Shown: positions 18,523 through 27,678 of the stretch, one piece after another
Layout of the letters: every line of letters starts with the position of its first letter
Position numbering within the stretch: the stretch's first letter is position 1
Assembly (NCBI GenBank): GCA_947454235.1
Contig: CANGIY010000003.1
Span: 62,001-126,000, forward strand
DNA length: 64,000 bases
Direction: 5' to 3'
Source of the DNA: Chitinophagaceae bacterium
GTDB lineage: Bacteria; Bacteroidota; Bacteroidia; Chitinophagales; Chitinophagaceae
Translations under genes and position numbers: made by a program
The notes under the pieces: model-generated
Database searches by the model: none
Seen by the model: only the letters and a program-made list of their open reading frames with translations
Told to the model about the DNA's origin: nothing

Positions 18523-19671
18523 ATGTACAAATTTATTCAACAGCGAATTTTATTTCTTGCGCTTGCTTCATTATTTTTTGGAGGATGTAAGCAAATTACC
18601 CACAATGTAACTGTAAATGCAGAAATTACAGGTGCTGCCGGGTCAAAGGTGACACTTGAACAATTATCAGCAAGTGGAATCAGTCTGATTGTTGATTCTA
18701 CAACAGTGAATTCAAATAACAAATTCACCCTTTCATGTATTGTGCCTGAGCCGGGTTTATATCGTATTCATTTTGGGGCGCAAAAAAAATACATCATTGT
18801 TTCTCTTGAAAAAGGAAATGTTGACGTTAAAGCCGACTTCAACAGGATAGAACAATACACAGTTGAAGGATCGGAAAGCTCTGAAAATATACGTACTTTC
18901 TTCTCTGGTTTAAGGCCTTACATTGGCGATATCAATACACTAAATGTTGTAATTGACTCTATGAAAGCGCGAGGAAAAGACAGCATGGCAACGATTGCTG
19001 CAAATCAGCGAAACGAAGTGCACAATAAAATGACTGACTACGTGAAAAAATTTGCAGATTCGACCCCTTACGAACCAAACGCCATATTTGCTGCGCATTG
19101 GCTCAATTTTGCAACAGAAGCTGACTTCATGGAGCATCTTTCAAAATCACTTGCAAAAAAATTCCCAAATACTAAACTCACGAAAGATTTCGGCGAATAC
19201 TACAACAAAATGATGGCGAACATCACAAAAACAGCACCGGTGATGGGGCATGTTGATGTTGGCAGTTTTGCACCTGAAGCCACCTTTACCGATACTTCTG
19301 GCAAAACGTTTACTTTGTCGTCACTCAAAGGCAAAATTGTACTGATTCAATTTTGGGCTGCATGGAATAAGAAATCTTCCGATGTAAATCCTTCGTTGGT
19401 AGCACTGTATGAAAAATACAAAAACAAAGACTTTACAATTGTAAGTGTTTCGCTTGATAATAAACGCGCTGATTGGATTAAAGGAATCAATGACGGTAAA
19501 TTATCTTGGCTCCAGTCTAGCGATCTTAAAGGTATGAATTCTGATTTGGCACACCAGTTTGGCGTTGATGCCATTCCATACAGCTTCTTACTCGATGACA
19601 ATGGCAAAGTAATAGGAAGAGACGTAAACGCAGATGTTGTAGAGACAATGATTAAAGCTATTTTAAAATAG
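18523..19671 (+). CDS. TlpA/AhpC-like thioredoxin-fold lipoprotein lacking the CxxC
   Basis: From the ATG at 18523 this is a 382-residue lipoprotein (signal MYKFIQQRILFLALASLFFG, then Cys). Residues ~25-130 resemble DUF4369, and residues ~235-382 form a thioredoxin-like AhpC/TSA domain with GSFAPEATFTDTSGKTFTL, LKGKIVLIQFW and a cis-Pro-type loop (DAIPYSFLLDDNGKV). The normal WCxxC active site reads WNKKS: Asn282 and Ser285 stand where the cysteines should be, so disulfide chemistry is not expected. The DUF4369-thioredoxin pairing is common in Bacteroidota outer-membrane or periplasmic lipoproteins. A binding or scaffold role is inferred. A 48-base-longer start is possible but would bury the signal peptide. 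Confidence 0.85.
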   Translation: MYKFIQQRILFLALASLFFGGCKQITHNVTVNAEITGAAGSKVTLEQLSASGISLIVDSTTVNSNNKFTLSCIVPEPGLYRIHFGAQKKYIIVSLEKGNVDVKADFNRIEQYTVEGSESSENIRTFFSGLRPYIGDINTLNVVIDSMKARGKDSMATIAANQRNEVHNKMTDYVKKFADSTPYEPNAIFAAHWLNFATEADFMEHLSKSLAKKFPNTKLTKDFGEYYNKMMANITKTAPVMGHVDVGSFAPEATFTDTSGKTFTLSSLKGKIVLIQFWAAWNKKSSDVNPSLVALYEKYKNKDFTIVSVSLDNKRADWIKGINDGKLSWLQSSDLKGMNSDLAHQFGVDAIPYSFLLDDNGKVIGRDVNADVVETMIKAILK

Positions 19672-19694
19672 GAATTAACTGTCAGTTAAATATA

Positions 19695-19736
19695 CACAAA
19701 GGCTACTAAAAATAAGTAGCCTTTGTTATTTTTTCT
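19695..19736 (+). terminator. Rho-independent terminator after the thioredoxin-fold lipoprotein gene
   Basis: An 11-bp perfect stem (CAAAGGCTACT at 19697-19707, AGTAGCCTTTG at 19715-19725) with a 7-base loop is followed by a T-rich tract. Confidence 0.92.
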
Positions 19737-19780
19737 ACTATCTTTACAGGCTAATTAATCACTTTACACATTTATCTAAC

Positions 19781-22700
19781 ATGAAAAAACCAAGTTTCAC
19801 CCTTAGAACGCTTCTTTTGTTAGCATGTACACTTTTTGCAACAAAGAACATTTATGCCCAGTCATGCCTCACAATTACTACTATAGCAGGTAGCTCAGCT
19901 TCAGGCGGAACAGGAGATGGCGGTGCTGCTACCGCTGCGGGCTTACTTCACATAGGTGGTTTGTGCATGGATGCCGCAGGCAATATTTACGTTGCGGACG
20001 GAGATGACAATAAAATCAGAAAAATATCAACCTCCGGAATAATCACTACTGTTGCCGGAAACGGAACAGCCATATATGCAGGAGATGGAAGAGCAGCGAC
20101 AGCAGCTTCCCTTAATCGACCTACCGATGTAAAATTGGATAGGGATGGAAATTTAATTATTGCAGATTATTTAAATCATGCAATTAGAAAAGTAAACTCT
20201 TCTGGGATTATCAGCACAATTGTTGGCACCGGCACTAGTGGCTTTTCGGGAGATGGTGGTGCTGCTACGGCTGCATATATTTATCAACCGCAGTCCATCA
20301 CATTTGATGCCTCTGGCAATTTGTATTTTGCTGACGAGGGCAACTCAAGAGTGAGAAAAGTAACGACGTCGGGTATCATTTCTACAATTGCCGGTGGCGG
20401 AACTTCTACAAGTGATGGAGTTGCAGCAACAACTGCATTATTTGGCATATTAGACGGCGTTGTATTTGATTTATCAGGTAATTTGTTAGTTTCAGATGAA
20501 AGGAGATATCAAGTTCGTAAAGTAACGCCTAGCGGTTTAATTTACACAGTTGCCGGAACCGGCGTTTCTGGATCGACTGGCGATGGTGGCCCGGCGACTG
20601 CAGCGAAATTAAATTTTCCAGCACGTATTGGAATTGACGCTTATGGCAACATTTTTATCCCAGACTACAATAATAACAAAATTCGAAAAATTAATACTTC
20701 TGGCGTTATTAGTACATTTATTGGAACGGGAACTGCTGCGTTTAGCGGTGATGGAGGACCAGCAAGTGCAGCACAATTACATTTCCCTACAGCTGTGATG
20801 TTTGATTCTTTGGGTAATATGTATATTAGTGATGGGTTCAATAATAGAGTAAGAAAGGTTTATAATGCAGCTAGTACAACGCCTCCTATAACAGGTCCAT
20901 CTACTTTATGTGTAGGTGACTCTATAACTTTATATGATTCCATTTCTGGAGGCACTTGGTCAAGCAGCAACACATCTGTGGCAATTCCTACAGGTGGAGG
21001 TAGTATTTATGGCGTTGCTGCCGGTTCAGCAATTATCACCTATACAACAACATCTTCATGCGGGGCTTCATATGCTACATTTCCAATAACAGTTACTTCA
21101 GGCGGTAGTCTCGGTGCTATTTCGGGTCCACCTACTGTTTGTGTAGGTGCGTCTGCAACTACTTATACCAATGCAACTTCGGGTGGCACTTGGCGCCTTT
21201 CTAACACTTCAATTGCCACAATAAGCCCAGCGGGTATTTTATATGTCCTTGCACCGGGAACAGACACAATTATTTATACTGCTTACGGCTGTGGCGGTAC
21301 ACCTTCTTCTGTTTACTACCCAATCACTATACTATCAGCCCCAACTGCCGGTTCAATTTCTGGACCAACAACAGCTTGTGTAGGTACACCAATTACACTT
21401 ACTGCTTCAGTAAGTGGTGGTACATGGTCGGTATTGCACCCTTCAATGGCTACAATCTCTGGCTCAGGCACAACTGGTACTATGACTGGTGTTACCACAG
21501 GTACTGAAACTGTTTCATACACTGTTACTAATAGTTGTGGTACAGCAAGTGCTACTACTAATATCGTAATTTCAGCAGGCGCTTCAACGCCTGGTCCTAT
21601 AACTGGTACTACAACTGTTTGCCCTGGCGGTTCTTCGACGTTAAGTGATGCAACAAGCGGTGGAACTTGGTCTTCTTCAACTTCATCGATTGCTACGGTT
21701 AACTCAACAACTGGTGCTGTAACGGGTGTAAGTGCAGGTACTTGTACTATCACTTATTCTGTTTCAAGTACATGTGGTTCGGCTTACGCTACAACTTCAT
21801 TTACAGTAACCAGTGCTACCGCTACCCCTGCTTCAATCACTGGTGCTAGTTCTGTATGCGTTGGTGCTTCTACTACTTTGGCTGATGCGACTTCAGGTGG
21901 TATTTGGTCTACCAGTAATGCTTCAATCGCGAGTGTAAATACTGCGGGTGTTGTAACTGGTGTTACTGCGGGTTCTGCTACTATTACTTATACTGTTTCA
22001 GGTTCTTGTGGTTCTGCTTATGCAATTAAAGCAATCACTGTTAATACATCAGCAACTGTTGCTGCTATCACGGGTATTTCTACTTTGTGTTTAGGTACTA
22101 ACACTACACTTTCTGATGCAACTCCGGGTGGTGTGTGGTCTACTTCAAATAGTTCAATTGCTTCGGTTTCCACAACGGGTATTGTTTATGGAATGGGCGC
22201 AGGCACTGCAACCATCACTTATTCTGTTGTAGGCTCTTGCGGTACAACTTATTCTGTACTCCCTGTTACTGTTACTTCTGTTCCTTCAGTAGTTTCAATT
22301 TCGGGTTCATCAAGCATGTGTACCGGTACTTCCGGCACATATACTGATGCTACTGTGGGCGGTGTTTGGTCTAGCACTACTCCGGCTGTTGCTACAGTGA
22401 GTGCTGCAGGTGTTGTTACCGCTATTGCAACCGGCACAACTACACTTTCTTATACTGTAACAAATACTTGTGGTGCTGCGGCTGCTACTAAGGTAATCAC
22501 CGTTAGTTCTATTCCTTCAGCGGGTACTATTTCAGGTGCTTCTTCTGTTTGTTCGGGACTTGCGACTACACTTACCAGTTCTGTTTCAGGTGGCTTGTGG
22601 AGCAGCAGTCTTTCGGCTGTGGCTACAGTAAGCGGCTCGGGCGTTGTCACTGGTATAGGTGCGGGCTCAGCTACTATTACTTACACAATTACTACTGCTT

Positions 22701-24391
22701 GTGGTTCTGCTTCTTCTACATTCGGTATGGTGGTTAACCCTGCACCAAATGCAGGTACTTTAAGTGGCACAACAACAGTTTGTGTAGGTGCTACTTCACC
22801 ACTTACTTCAACTGCAAGTGGTGGCACATGGTCTAGTGCGGCTCCTGCTATTGCTTCGGTTTCTACTGCCGGTATTGTTCGCGGTGTTGCAGCAGGTACT
22901 GCGGTTGTTTCCTATACTGTTTCTAATTCATGTGGTACTGCTTATGTAACGCGCACTATGACGGTTAATCCGGCAGCGAGTGCAGGTATCATTTCAGGTC
23001 CTTCAAGTGTTTGTACTTCTTCTTCAATTTCGCTTTCTGATGCTACTACCGGTGGTGTTTGGACAAGCTCTAATACTTCGGTTGCTAGCGTGAGCAGCAC
23101 TGGTGTTGTTACTGGTATAGCTGCTGGTACTGCTAGCATTTCTTATACTGTAACTAACAGTTGCGGTTCGGCTACTGCCGGTTATGTGATTTCTGTAAGC
23201 GCTCCGCCTTCAGCAGGTGCTATCACGGGTTCTACAACTATTTGCTCGGGTACAACTTCTACCTATACCGAATCGGTTACGGGTGGCTCTTGGGCTAGCT
23301 CTAGCACAGCGGTTGCTACAGTTTCTACTGCTGGTGTTGTTACTGGCGTATCTGTAGGTACATTCACTCTTTCTTATGTTGTGTCTAACTCTTGTGCTAC
23401 TATCATAGCTACTAAATCAGTTTCAGTAACTGCTTCTTCAACTGCTGGTACTATCAGTGGTTTGTCTAGTGTTTGTGTGGGTTCTACCATTACACTTACT
23501 TCTAGCGGTACTGCTGGTGGTAGCTGGAGCAGCAGCAATACTTCTATTGCTACAACAACTGGTGGCGTTGTAAGAGGCGTTGCCGGAGGTACTGTTAACA
23601 TCACTTATTCAGTTACTTCAGCTTGCGGAACAGTTAGTTCATTTAAAACTGTAACTGTTACAGCAGCGCCTACGGTTACTGCTATTACCGGTGCTTCAAG
23701 TATTTGCGCAGGTACTACTTCTACTTATACCGATGGTACTGCCGGCGGTGGTTGGATCAGCAGCAATACTGCGGTAGCTACTGTTAACTCTTCAGGTATT
23801 GTAACCGGTGTTGCAGCAGGCACTATTACGCTTACTTACTTCATCACTAACTCTTGCGGTACTGCTACAACTACTAAATCGGTTGCAGTAAATACGCTTT
23901 CAGCAGGTGTTATTTCAGGTGCAACTTCTCTGGCGGTTGGTGCTAGCACTACTTATAGTAACACAATAACAGGTGGTACTTGGTCTAGCTCAAATACATC
24001 TCTTGCTACTGTTGTTAGCACAAGCGGTTTTACGACTGGTGTTGCGGCGGGTGTTGATACAATTAAGTACACAATAACTAATGCGTGCGGTGCTGCTGTT
24101 GCAAGAAAAGTTGTGTCTATCACTGCTTCTAAAACAAACCCTGGTATCGAAACTTCAACAGGCATTAATGTTTACCCTAACCCTACAAATGGTTTAGTAA
24201 ACGTTACTTTGCCTTGCGAAAACTGTTCAGCAGTTGCTGTGGTAACTGATGTTACAGGCAAAATAATTGTTGCTCAAACAGTTGAAGCACAGGCGTTCCA
24301 GTTCGATTTGTCTCAGTATGCTGCAGGCACTTACTTCCTGCAAGTAAACATGGATGGAACGCTTTACTCAGCTAAAGTGATTGTGAAGTAA
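19781..24391 (+). CDS. Giant secreted protein: NHL beta-propeller, 14 Ig-like repeats, T9SS sorting domain
   Basis: This 1536-residue protein has a signal peptide ending near NIYAQ. An NHL-type propeller (residues ~30-365) follows, with about six blades of the pattern GDGGAATAA...ITFDASGNLYFADEGNSRVRKV. It continues with 14 Ig-like Big_2-type repeats of ~75-82 residues (TGASSVCVGASTTLADATSGG, then ATV...GVVTGVTAGT...TNSCG). The final ~80 residues (INVYPNPTNGLVNVTL onward) are a type A T9SS sorting domain. Thirteen of the repeats keep a cysteine in the first strand (the last reads SLAVG), paired with one in the SCG motif near the end. The repeat family is the same as in the 1844-residue protein at 1.8-7.3 kb, so the two are architectural relatives. 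A surface adhesin or matrix role is inferred. Confidence 0.88.
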   Translation: MKKPSFTLRTLLLLACTLFATKNIYAQSCLTITTIAGSSASGGTGDGGAATAAGLLHIGGLCMDAAGNIYVADGDDNKIRKISTSGIITTVAGNGTAIYAGDGRAATAASLNRPTDVKLDRDGNLIIADYLNHAIRKVNSSGIISTIVGTGTSGFSGDGGAATAAYIYQPQSITFDASGNLYFADEGNSRVRKVTTSGIISTIAGGGTSTSDGVAATTALFGILDGVVFDLSGNLLVSDERRYQVRKVTPSGLIYTVAGTGVSGSTGDGGPATAAKLNFPARIGIDAYGNIFIPDYNNNKIRKINTSGVISTFIGTGTAAFSGDGGPASAAQLHFPTAVMFDSLGNMYISDGFNNRVRKVYNAASTTPPITGPSTLCVGDSITLYDSISGGTWSSSNTSVAIPTGGGSIYGVAAGSAIITYTTTSSCGASYATFPITVTSGGSLGAISGPPTVCVGASATTYTNATSGGTWRLSNTSIATISPAGILYVLAPGTDTIIYTAYGCGGTPSSVYYPITILSAPTAGSISGPTTACVGTPITLTASVSGGTWSVLHPSMATISGSGTTGTMTGVTTGTETVSYTVTNSCGTASATTNIVISAGASTPGPITGTTTVCPGGSSTLSDATSGGTWSSSTSSIATVNSTTGAVTGVSAGTCTITYSVSSTCGSAYATTSFTVTSATATPASITGASSVCVGASTTLADATSGGIWSTSNASIASVNTAGVVTGVTAGSATITYTVSGSCGSAYAIKAITVNTSATVAAITGISTLCLGTNTTLSDATPGGVWSTSNSSIASVSTTGIVYGMGAGTATITYSVVGSCGTTYSVLPVTVTSVPSVVSISGSSSMCTGTSGTYTDATVGGVWSSTTPAVATVSAAGVVTAIATGTTTLSYTVTNTCGAAAATKVITVSSIPSAGTISGASSVCSGLATTLTSSVSGGLWSSSLSAVATVSGSGVVTGIGAGSATITYTITTACGSASSTFGMVVNPAPNAGTLSGTTTVCVGATSPLTSTASGGTWSSAAPAIASVSTAGIVRGVAAGTAVVSYTVSNSCGTAYVTRTMTVNPAASAGIISGPSSVCTSSSISLSDATTGGVWTSSNTSVASVSSTGVVTGIAAGTASISYTVTNSCGSATAGYVISVSAPPSAGAITGSTTICSGTTSTYTESVTGGSWASSSTAVATVSTAGVVTGVSVGTFTLSYVVSNSCATIIATKSVSVTASSTAGTISGLSSVCVGSTITLTSSGTAGGSWSSSNTSIATTTGGVVRGVAGGTVNITYSVTSACGTVSSFKTVTVTAAPTVTAITGASSICAGTTSTYTDGTAGGGWISSNTAVATVNSSGIVTGVAAGTITLTYFITNSCGTATTTKSVAVNTLSAGVISGATSLAVGASTTYSNTITGGTWSSSNTSLATVVSTSGFTTGVAAGVDTIKYTITNACGAAVARKVVSITASKTNPGIETSTGINVYPNPTNGLVNVTLPCENCSAVAVVTDVTGKIIVAQTVEAQAFQFDLSQYAAGTYFLQVNMDGTLYSAKVIVK

Positions 24392-24414
24392 TTATTAAAA
24401 TATTTTTTTATAGG

Positions 24415-24448
24415 AAATCCCGCCGGCGAAAGTTGGCGGGATTTTTTT
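24415..24448 (+). terminator. Rho-independent terminator between the giant gene and dnaE2
   Basis: A 10-bp stem (AAATCCCGCC at 24415-24424, GGCGGGATTT at 24435-24444) is followed by a T-run. The genes are convergent, and the T-run reaches the dnaE2 stop codon. Confidence 0.9.
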
Positions 24449-27400
24449 ATCGGAAGTTTCGCCCGCCATGAAACATATCAGCCTGTACCACCTTATTGAC
24501 ACGACTGTCGCGTTTTCGGTAGTCGTTCATATCAGCAGGCAGTTCATCAGCACGGGAAACAGGCATCACCTGTTCAGGAGCTCCTATCTGGCGCAATAGC
24601 CCTGTAACATCAAAGCACTGCTGCACCACAACATGTATCACCTCACCTTCTTTCTGCACCTTACCCTGTACCATCAATAAGCGCGAACGAACTATCTCCC
24701 GGCGAAACTGGTCAAAGAATTTCTTAAAAACCACCAGGTTGGCAATACCGCTTTCATCTTCAATGGTAATGAAACAAATACCGCTGGCTGTACCCGGTCG
24801 CTGCCGCACTAGTACCAACCCCGCCACCTTAACGATTGTACCATCGGGTGAGTGATTCAGGTCGGCAGTTTTAACAGCGTTGAGCATCAGTAGTTTATCG
24901 CGCACAAATTGTACGGGGTGTGCTTTAAGCGACAATGTGGTAGCACCATAGTCTTGTAATACGTGCTCGGCGACACTCATTGCAGGCAACTCTATCCCCT
25001 TCTCCCCTAGTGCTTCGGGTTGTTGCCCCGTGTAAATACCTTCGGGTCTATCTGCCAAGGCTGTCACCTCCCACAATGCCTGCCGCCTGTCGAGCCCCAT
25101 AGATCTAAACGCATCGGCATCAGCCAGTTTTTCAAGCGCCGCTATTGAAACACCTATATCACGCAGTTGGGTAATGGCAGTATAGGGCTGATGCCGCTGC
25201 GCCAGTAACAATGCCGCATCTTCGCCCGACATACCCTTAATTTGCCTGAAGCCAATTCTGAGCGCATGGTACCTGCCTCGCAATTCCTCCAGTGTATTGT
25301 CCCAGTCTGATTGGTTTACATCGACAGGGCGCACCTCCACTCCATGTTTTCGGGCATCAATAATTATTTGTGCCGGCTGATAAAAGCCCATGGGCTGGCT
25401 GTTTAATAATGCTGCAGCAAACACATCGGGGTAGTAACACTTCATCCACGACGATACATACACCAGTAAAGCAAAGCTGGCGGCGTGACTTTCAGGGAAG
25501 CCATAGCTACCAAACCCTTCTAATTGCTTGAACACCCTTTTAGCAAACTCTTCGGTGTACCCTCTGGCGGTCATGCCGTCAACGAGTTTCTGTTGAAATT
25601 TCGATACCATACCATGCGCCTTGAACGTTGCCATACTGCGCCGCAACTGATCGGCCTCGGCAGGCGTGAAGCCCGCTGCAACAATAGCGATTTCCATTGC
25701 TTGCTCCTGAAACAACGGCACCCCCAGGGTACGCCCCAGTATCTCGCGCAATTCCTCCTTGGGGTATTCCACTTTTTCTATCCCCTGGCGGCGACGTAAA
25801 TACGGGTGCACCATATCGCCCTGAATAGGGCCGGGTCGCACAATGGCCACCTCTATCACCAAATCATAAAAATTACGAGGTTTCAGACGGGGTAACATTG
25901 ACATTTGCGCCCTGCTTTCAATCTGAAACACGCCAACTGTATCGGCATGGCTAATCATATCATATACTGCCGGGTCGTCTTGTGGTACATTTGCCAAAGT
26001 AAAATGCTTGCCGTAATGCATGCGCGCTAGGTCAAACCCTTTGCGAATACAGGTAAGCATACCCAATGCCAGCACATCTACTTTCAGGAAACCCAATGTT
26101 TCTATGTCGTCCTTATTCCATTCAATACAGGTACGGGCCTCCATACGAGCGTTCAGAATAGGACAAAGGTCTGATAGCTTGCCCTGTGTAATAACAAAGC
26201 CGCCGGTATGCTGCCCCAGTTGCCGCGGGAAGCGTATGTACTGATGCGTGAGTTGCAATACCTTGCGCAAATGAGGGTCTGCGGCACTGAAACCGGCAGC
26301 AGTAGTGGTTTTACCGGCAAGCCAGTCTTCGGTAAATTCCCACGACGAGTTAGCCAACCTGTTGATGGTGTCTTGCGATAGCCCCATGGCCTTTGCCACG
26401 TCGCGTACAGCACCACGGTACTGCACTTGCGTCACGGTTGCAACAATCGCCGCCCTGTCCCTGCCATATTTTTCGTAGATGTATTGTATCACCTCTTCCC
26501 TGCGCTCATGCTCAAAGTCAACATCAATATCAGGCGGTTCGTCGCGGGCATCAGACATGAAGCGGGCAAATAACAGCTTGAACTTTGACGGATCAACCGA
26601 AGTAATGCCCAAACAATAGCATACTGTAGAATTGGCTGCCGACCCCCGCCCCTGACATAAAATGCCACGCTCGCGGGCAAAATGCACAAAGTCGTACACT
26701 GTCAAAAAATAAGCTGCATAGTTCTTGCGCTCTATAAATTCCAGTTCGTAGTTAATCGCAGCCACTATTTTTTCAGGCACGGGGTCCCCGAAGCTTTCTT
26801 TGGCACCCTTCCATGTGAGGTACACCAGCTCTTCCTGTGGGGTGCGCCCCTCGCTGGTAATTTCTTCGGGGTATATATATTGCAGCTCGCTGAGCGAAAA
26901 CCGACAAGCTTCGGCTATGGCACTGGCATTGGCTATAGCCTCTGGGTATTGTCTGAACAGCCTGTGCATCTCTTCTATGGGCTTCAGGTAGCGTTCAGCA
27001 TTCTGGTAAAGTTTATAACCCGCATTGTAAATAGTGCATTTCTCCCGAATACAGGTAATCACATCCTGCAATTCGCGGCGCGCCGGACTGTGATAAAACA
27101 CATCGTTGGTAGCAGCCATGGGCACACCCAACTGAGCAGAAAGCTGCGCCAGCCGAAACAACTTTTTACCGTCATTGGCCTGATAAGAACGGGTAGCCCC
27201 CAGGTATATCTTCCCCTTCAGCTTTGCAGCATACTCATGCATATCGCCAATAAAACCGGCATCAAACTCAAATGAGGTATTGAGTGTGGCAGGGGGCACA
27301 GCTATAAACAGTATACCTTCGGCATGCTGGTACACATCAGCCTTATACAACTCGCACTTACCCTTTTCGGTTCTTATGTTACCCAGCGACAGTAGTGCCG

Positions 27401-27665
27401 AAAGGCGCGAATAGGCATCTTTATTGGTGGGGTACGCCAGCAGCGAACTACCGTCCTGCAAGTCGAGACAACAAGCTGGTAACACCCTTATGTTTTTCCC
27501 CTTGGCGGCAGCATGTGCCCGCACTATGCCTGCAAGTGTATTGACATCGGTAATGGCTATTTCGGTGTACCCTAATGCAAGGGCCTGTTCTACCATCTCT
27601 TCAGGATGGGAACCGCCCCGCAAAAAACTAAAATTTGTCGTTACCTGTAATTCTGTGTACCTCAT
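24447..27665 (-). CDS. dnaE2: Error-prone DNA polymerase III alpha subunit (ImuC/DnaE2)
   Basis: From the ATG at 27663-27665 this is a 1072-residue C-family polymerase of the DnaE2 type. It has an N-terminal PHP domain (MRYTELQVTTNFSFLRGGSHP), the polymerase core with the acidic catalytic motif PDIDVDFEHERREEVIQYIY, LFQEQAMEIAIVAAGFTPAEAD, FPESHAASFALLVY, and a C-terminal OB-fold with ITIEDESGIANLVVF. In characterised bacteria DnaE2 is the catalytic subunit of the ImuABC translesion mutasome, active during SOS. It lies 13 bases after imuB on the same strand. Longer in-frame starts overlap imuB and carry non-homologous residues; ATG 27672-27674 is an alternative. GC content is clearly above that of flanking genes. 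Confidence 0.95.
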   Translation of the reverse strand: MRYTELQVTTNFSFLRGGSHPEEMVEQALALGYTEIAITDVNTLAGIVRAHAAAKGKNIRVLPACCLDLQDGSSLLAYPTNKDAYSRLSALLSLGNIRTEKGKCELYKADVYQHAEGILFIAVPPATLNTSFEFDAGFIGDMHEYAAKLKGKIYLGATRSYQANDGKKLFRLAQLSAQLGVPMAATNDVFYHSPARRELQDVITCIREKCTIYNAGYKLYQNAERYLKPIEEMHRLFRQYPEAIANASAIAEACRFSLSELQYIYPEEITSEGRTPQEELVYLTWKGAKESFGDPVPEKIVAAINYELEFIERKNYAAYFLTVYDFVHFARERGILCQGRGSAANSTVCYCLGITSVDPSKFKLLFARFMSDARDEPPDIDVDFEHERREEVIQYIYEKYGRDRAAIVATVTQVQYRGAVRDVAKAMGLSQDTINRLANSSWEFTEDWLAGKTTTAAGFSAADPHLRKVLQLTHQYIRFPRQLGQHTGGFVITQGKLSDLCPILNARMEARTCIEWNKDDIETLGFLKVDVLALGMLTCIRKGFDLARMHYGKHFTLANVPQDDPAVYDMISHADTVGVFQIESRAQMSMLPRLKPRNFYDLVIEVAIVRPGPIQGDMVHPYLRRRQGIEKVEYPKEELREILGRTLGVPLFQEQAMEIAIVAAGFTPAEADQLRRSMATFKAHGMVSKFQQKLVDGMTARGYTEEFAKRVFKQLEGFGSYGFPESHAASFALLVYVSSWMKCYYPDVFAAALLNSQPMGFYQPAQIIIDARKHGVEVRPVDVNQSDWDNTLEELRGRYHALRIGFRQIKGMSGEDAALLLAQRHQPYTAITQLRDIGVSIAALEKLADADAFRSMGLDRRQALWEVTALADRPEGIYTGQQPEALGEKGIELPAMSVAEHVLQDYGATTLSLKAHPVQFVRDKLLMLNAVKTADLNHSPDGTIVKVAGLVLVRQRPGTASGICFITIEDESGIANLVVFKKFFDQFRREIVRSRLLMVQGKVQKEGEVIHVVVQQCFDVTGLLRQIGAPEQVMPVSRADELPADMNDYRKRDSRVNKVVQADMFHGGRNFR

Positions 27666-27678
27666 AAAATGCATTATT

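Noticed and set aside
21316-24165. Antisense open frames inside the NHL/Ig-like gene
   Set aside because: Same artefact as above: the repeat codons read backwards produce Val/Pro-rich frames.
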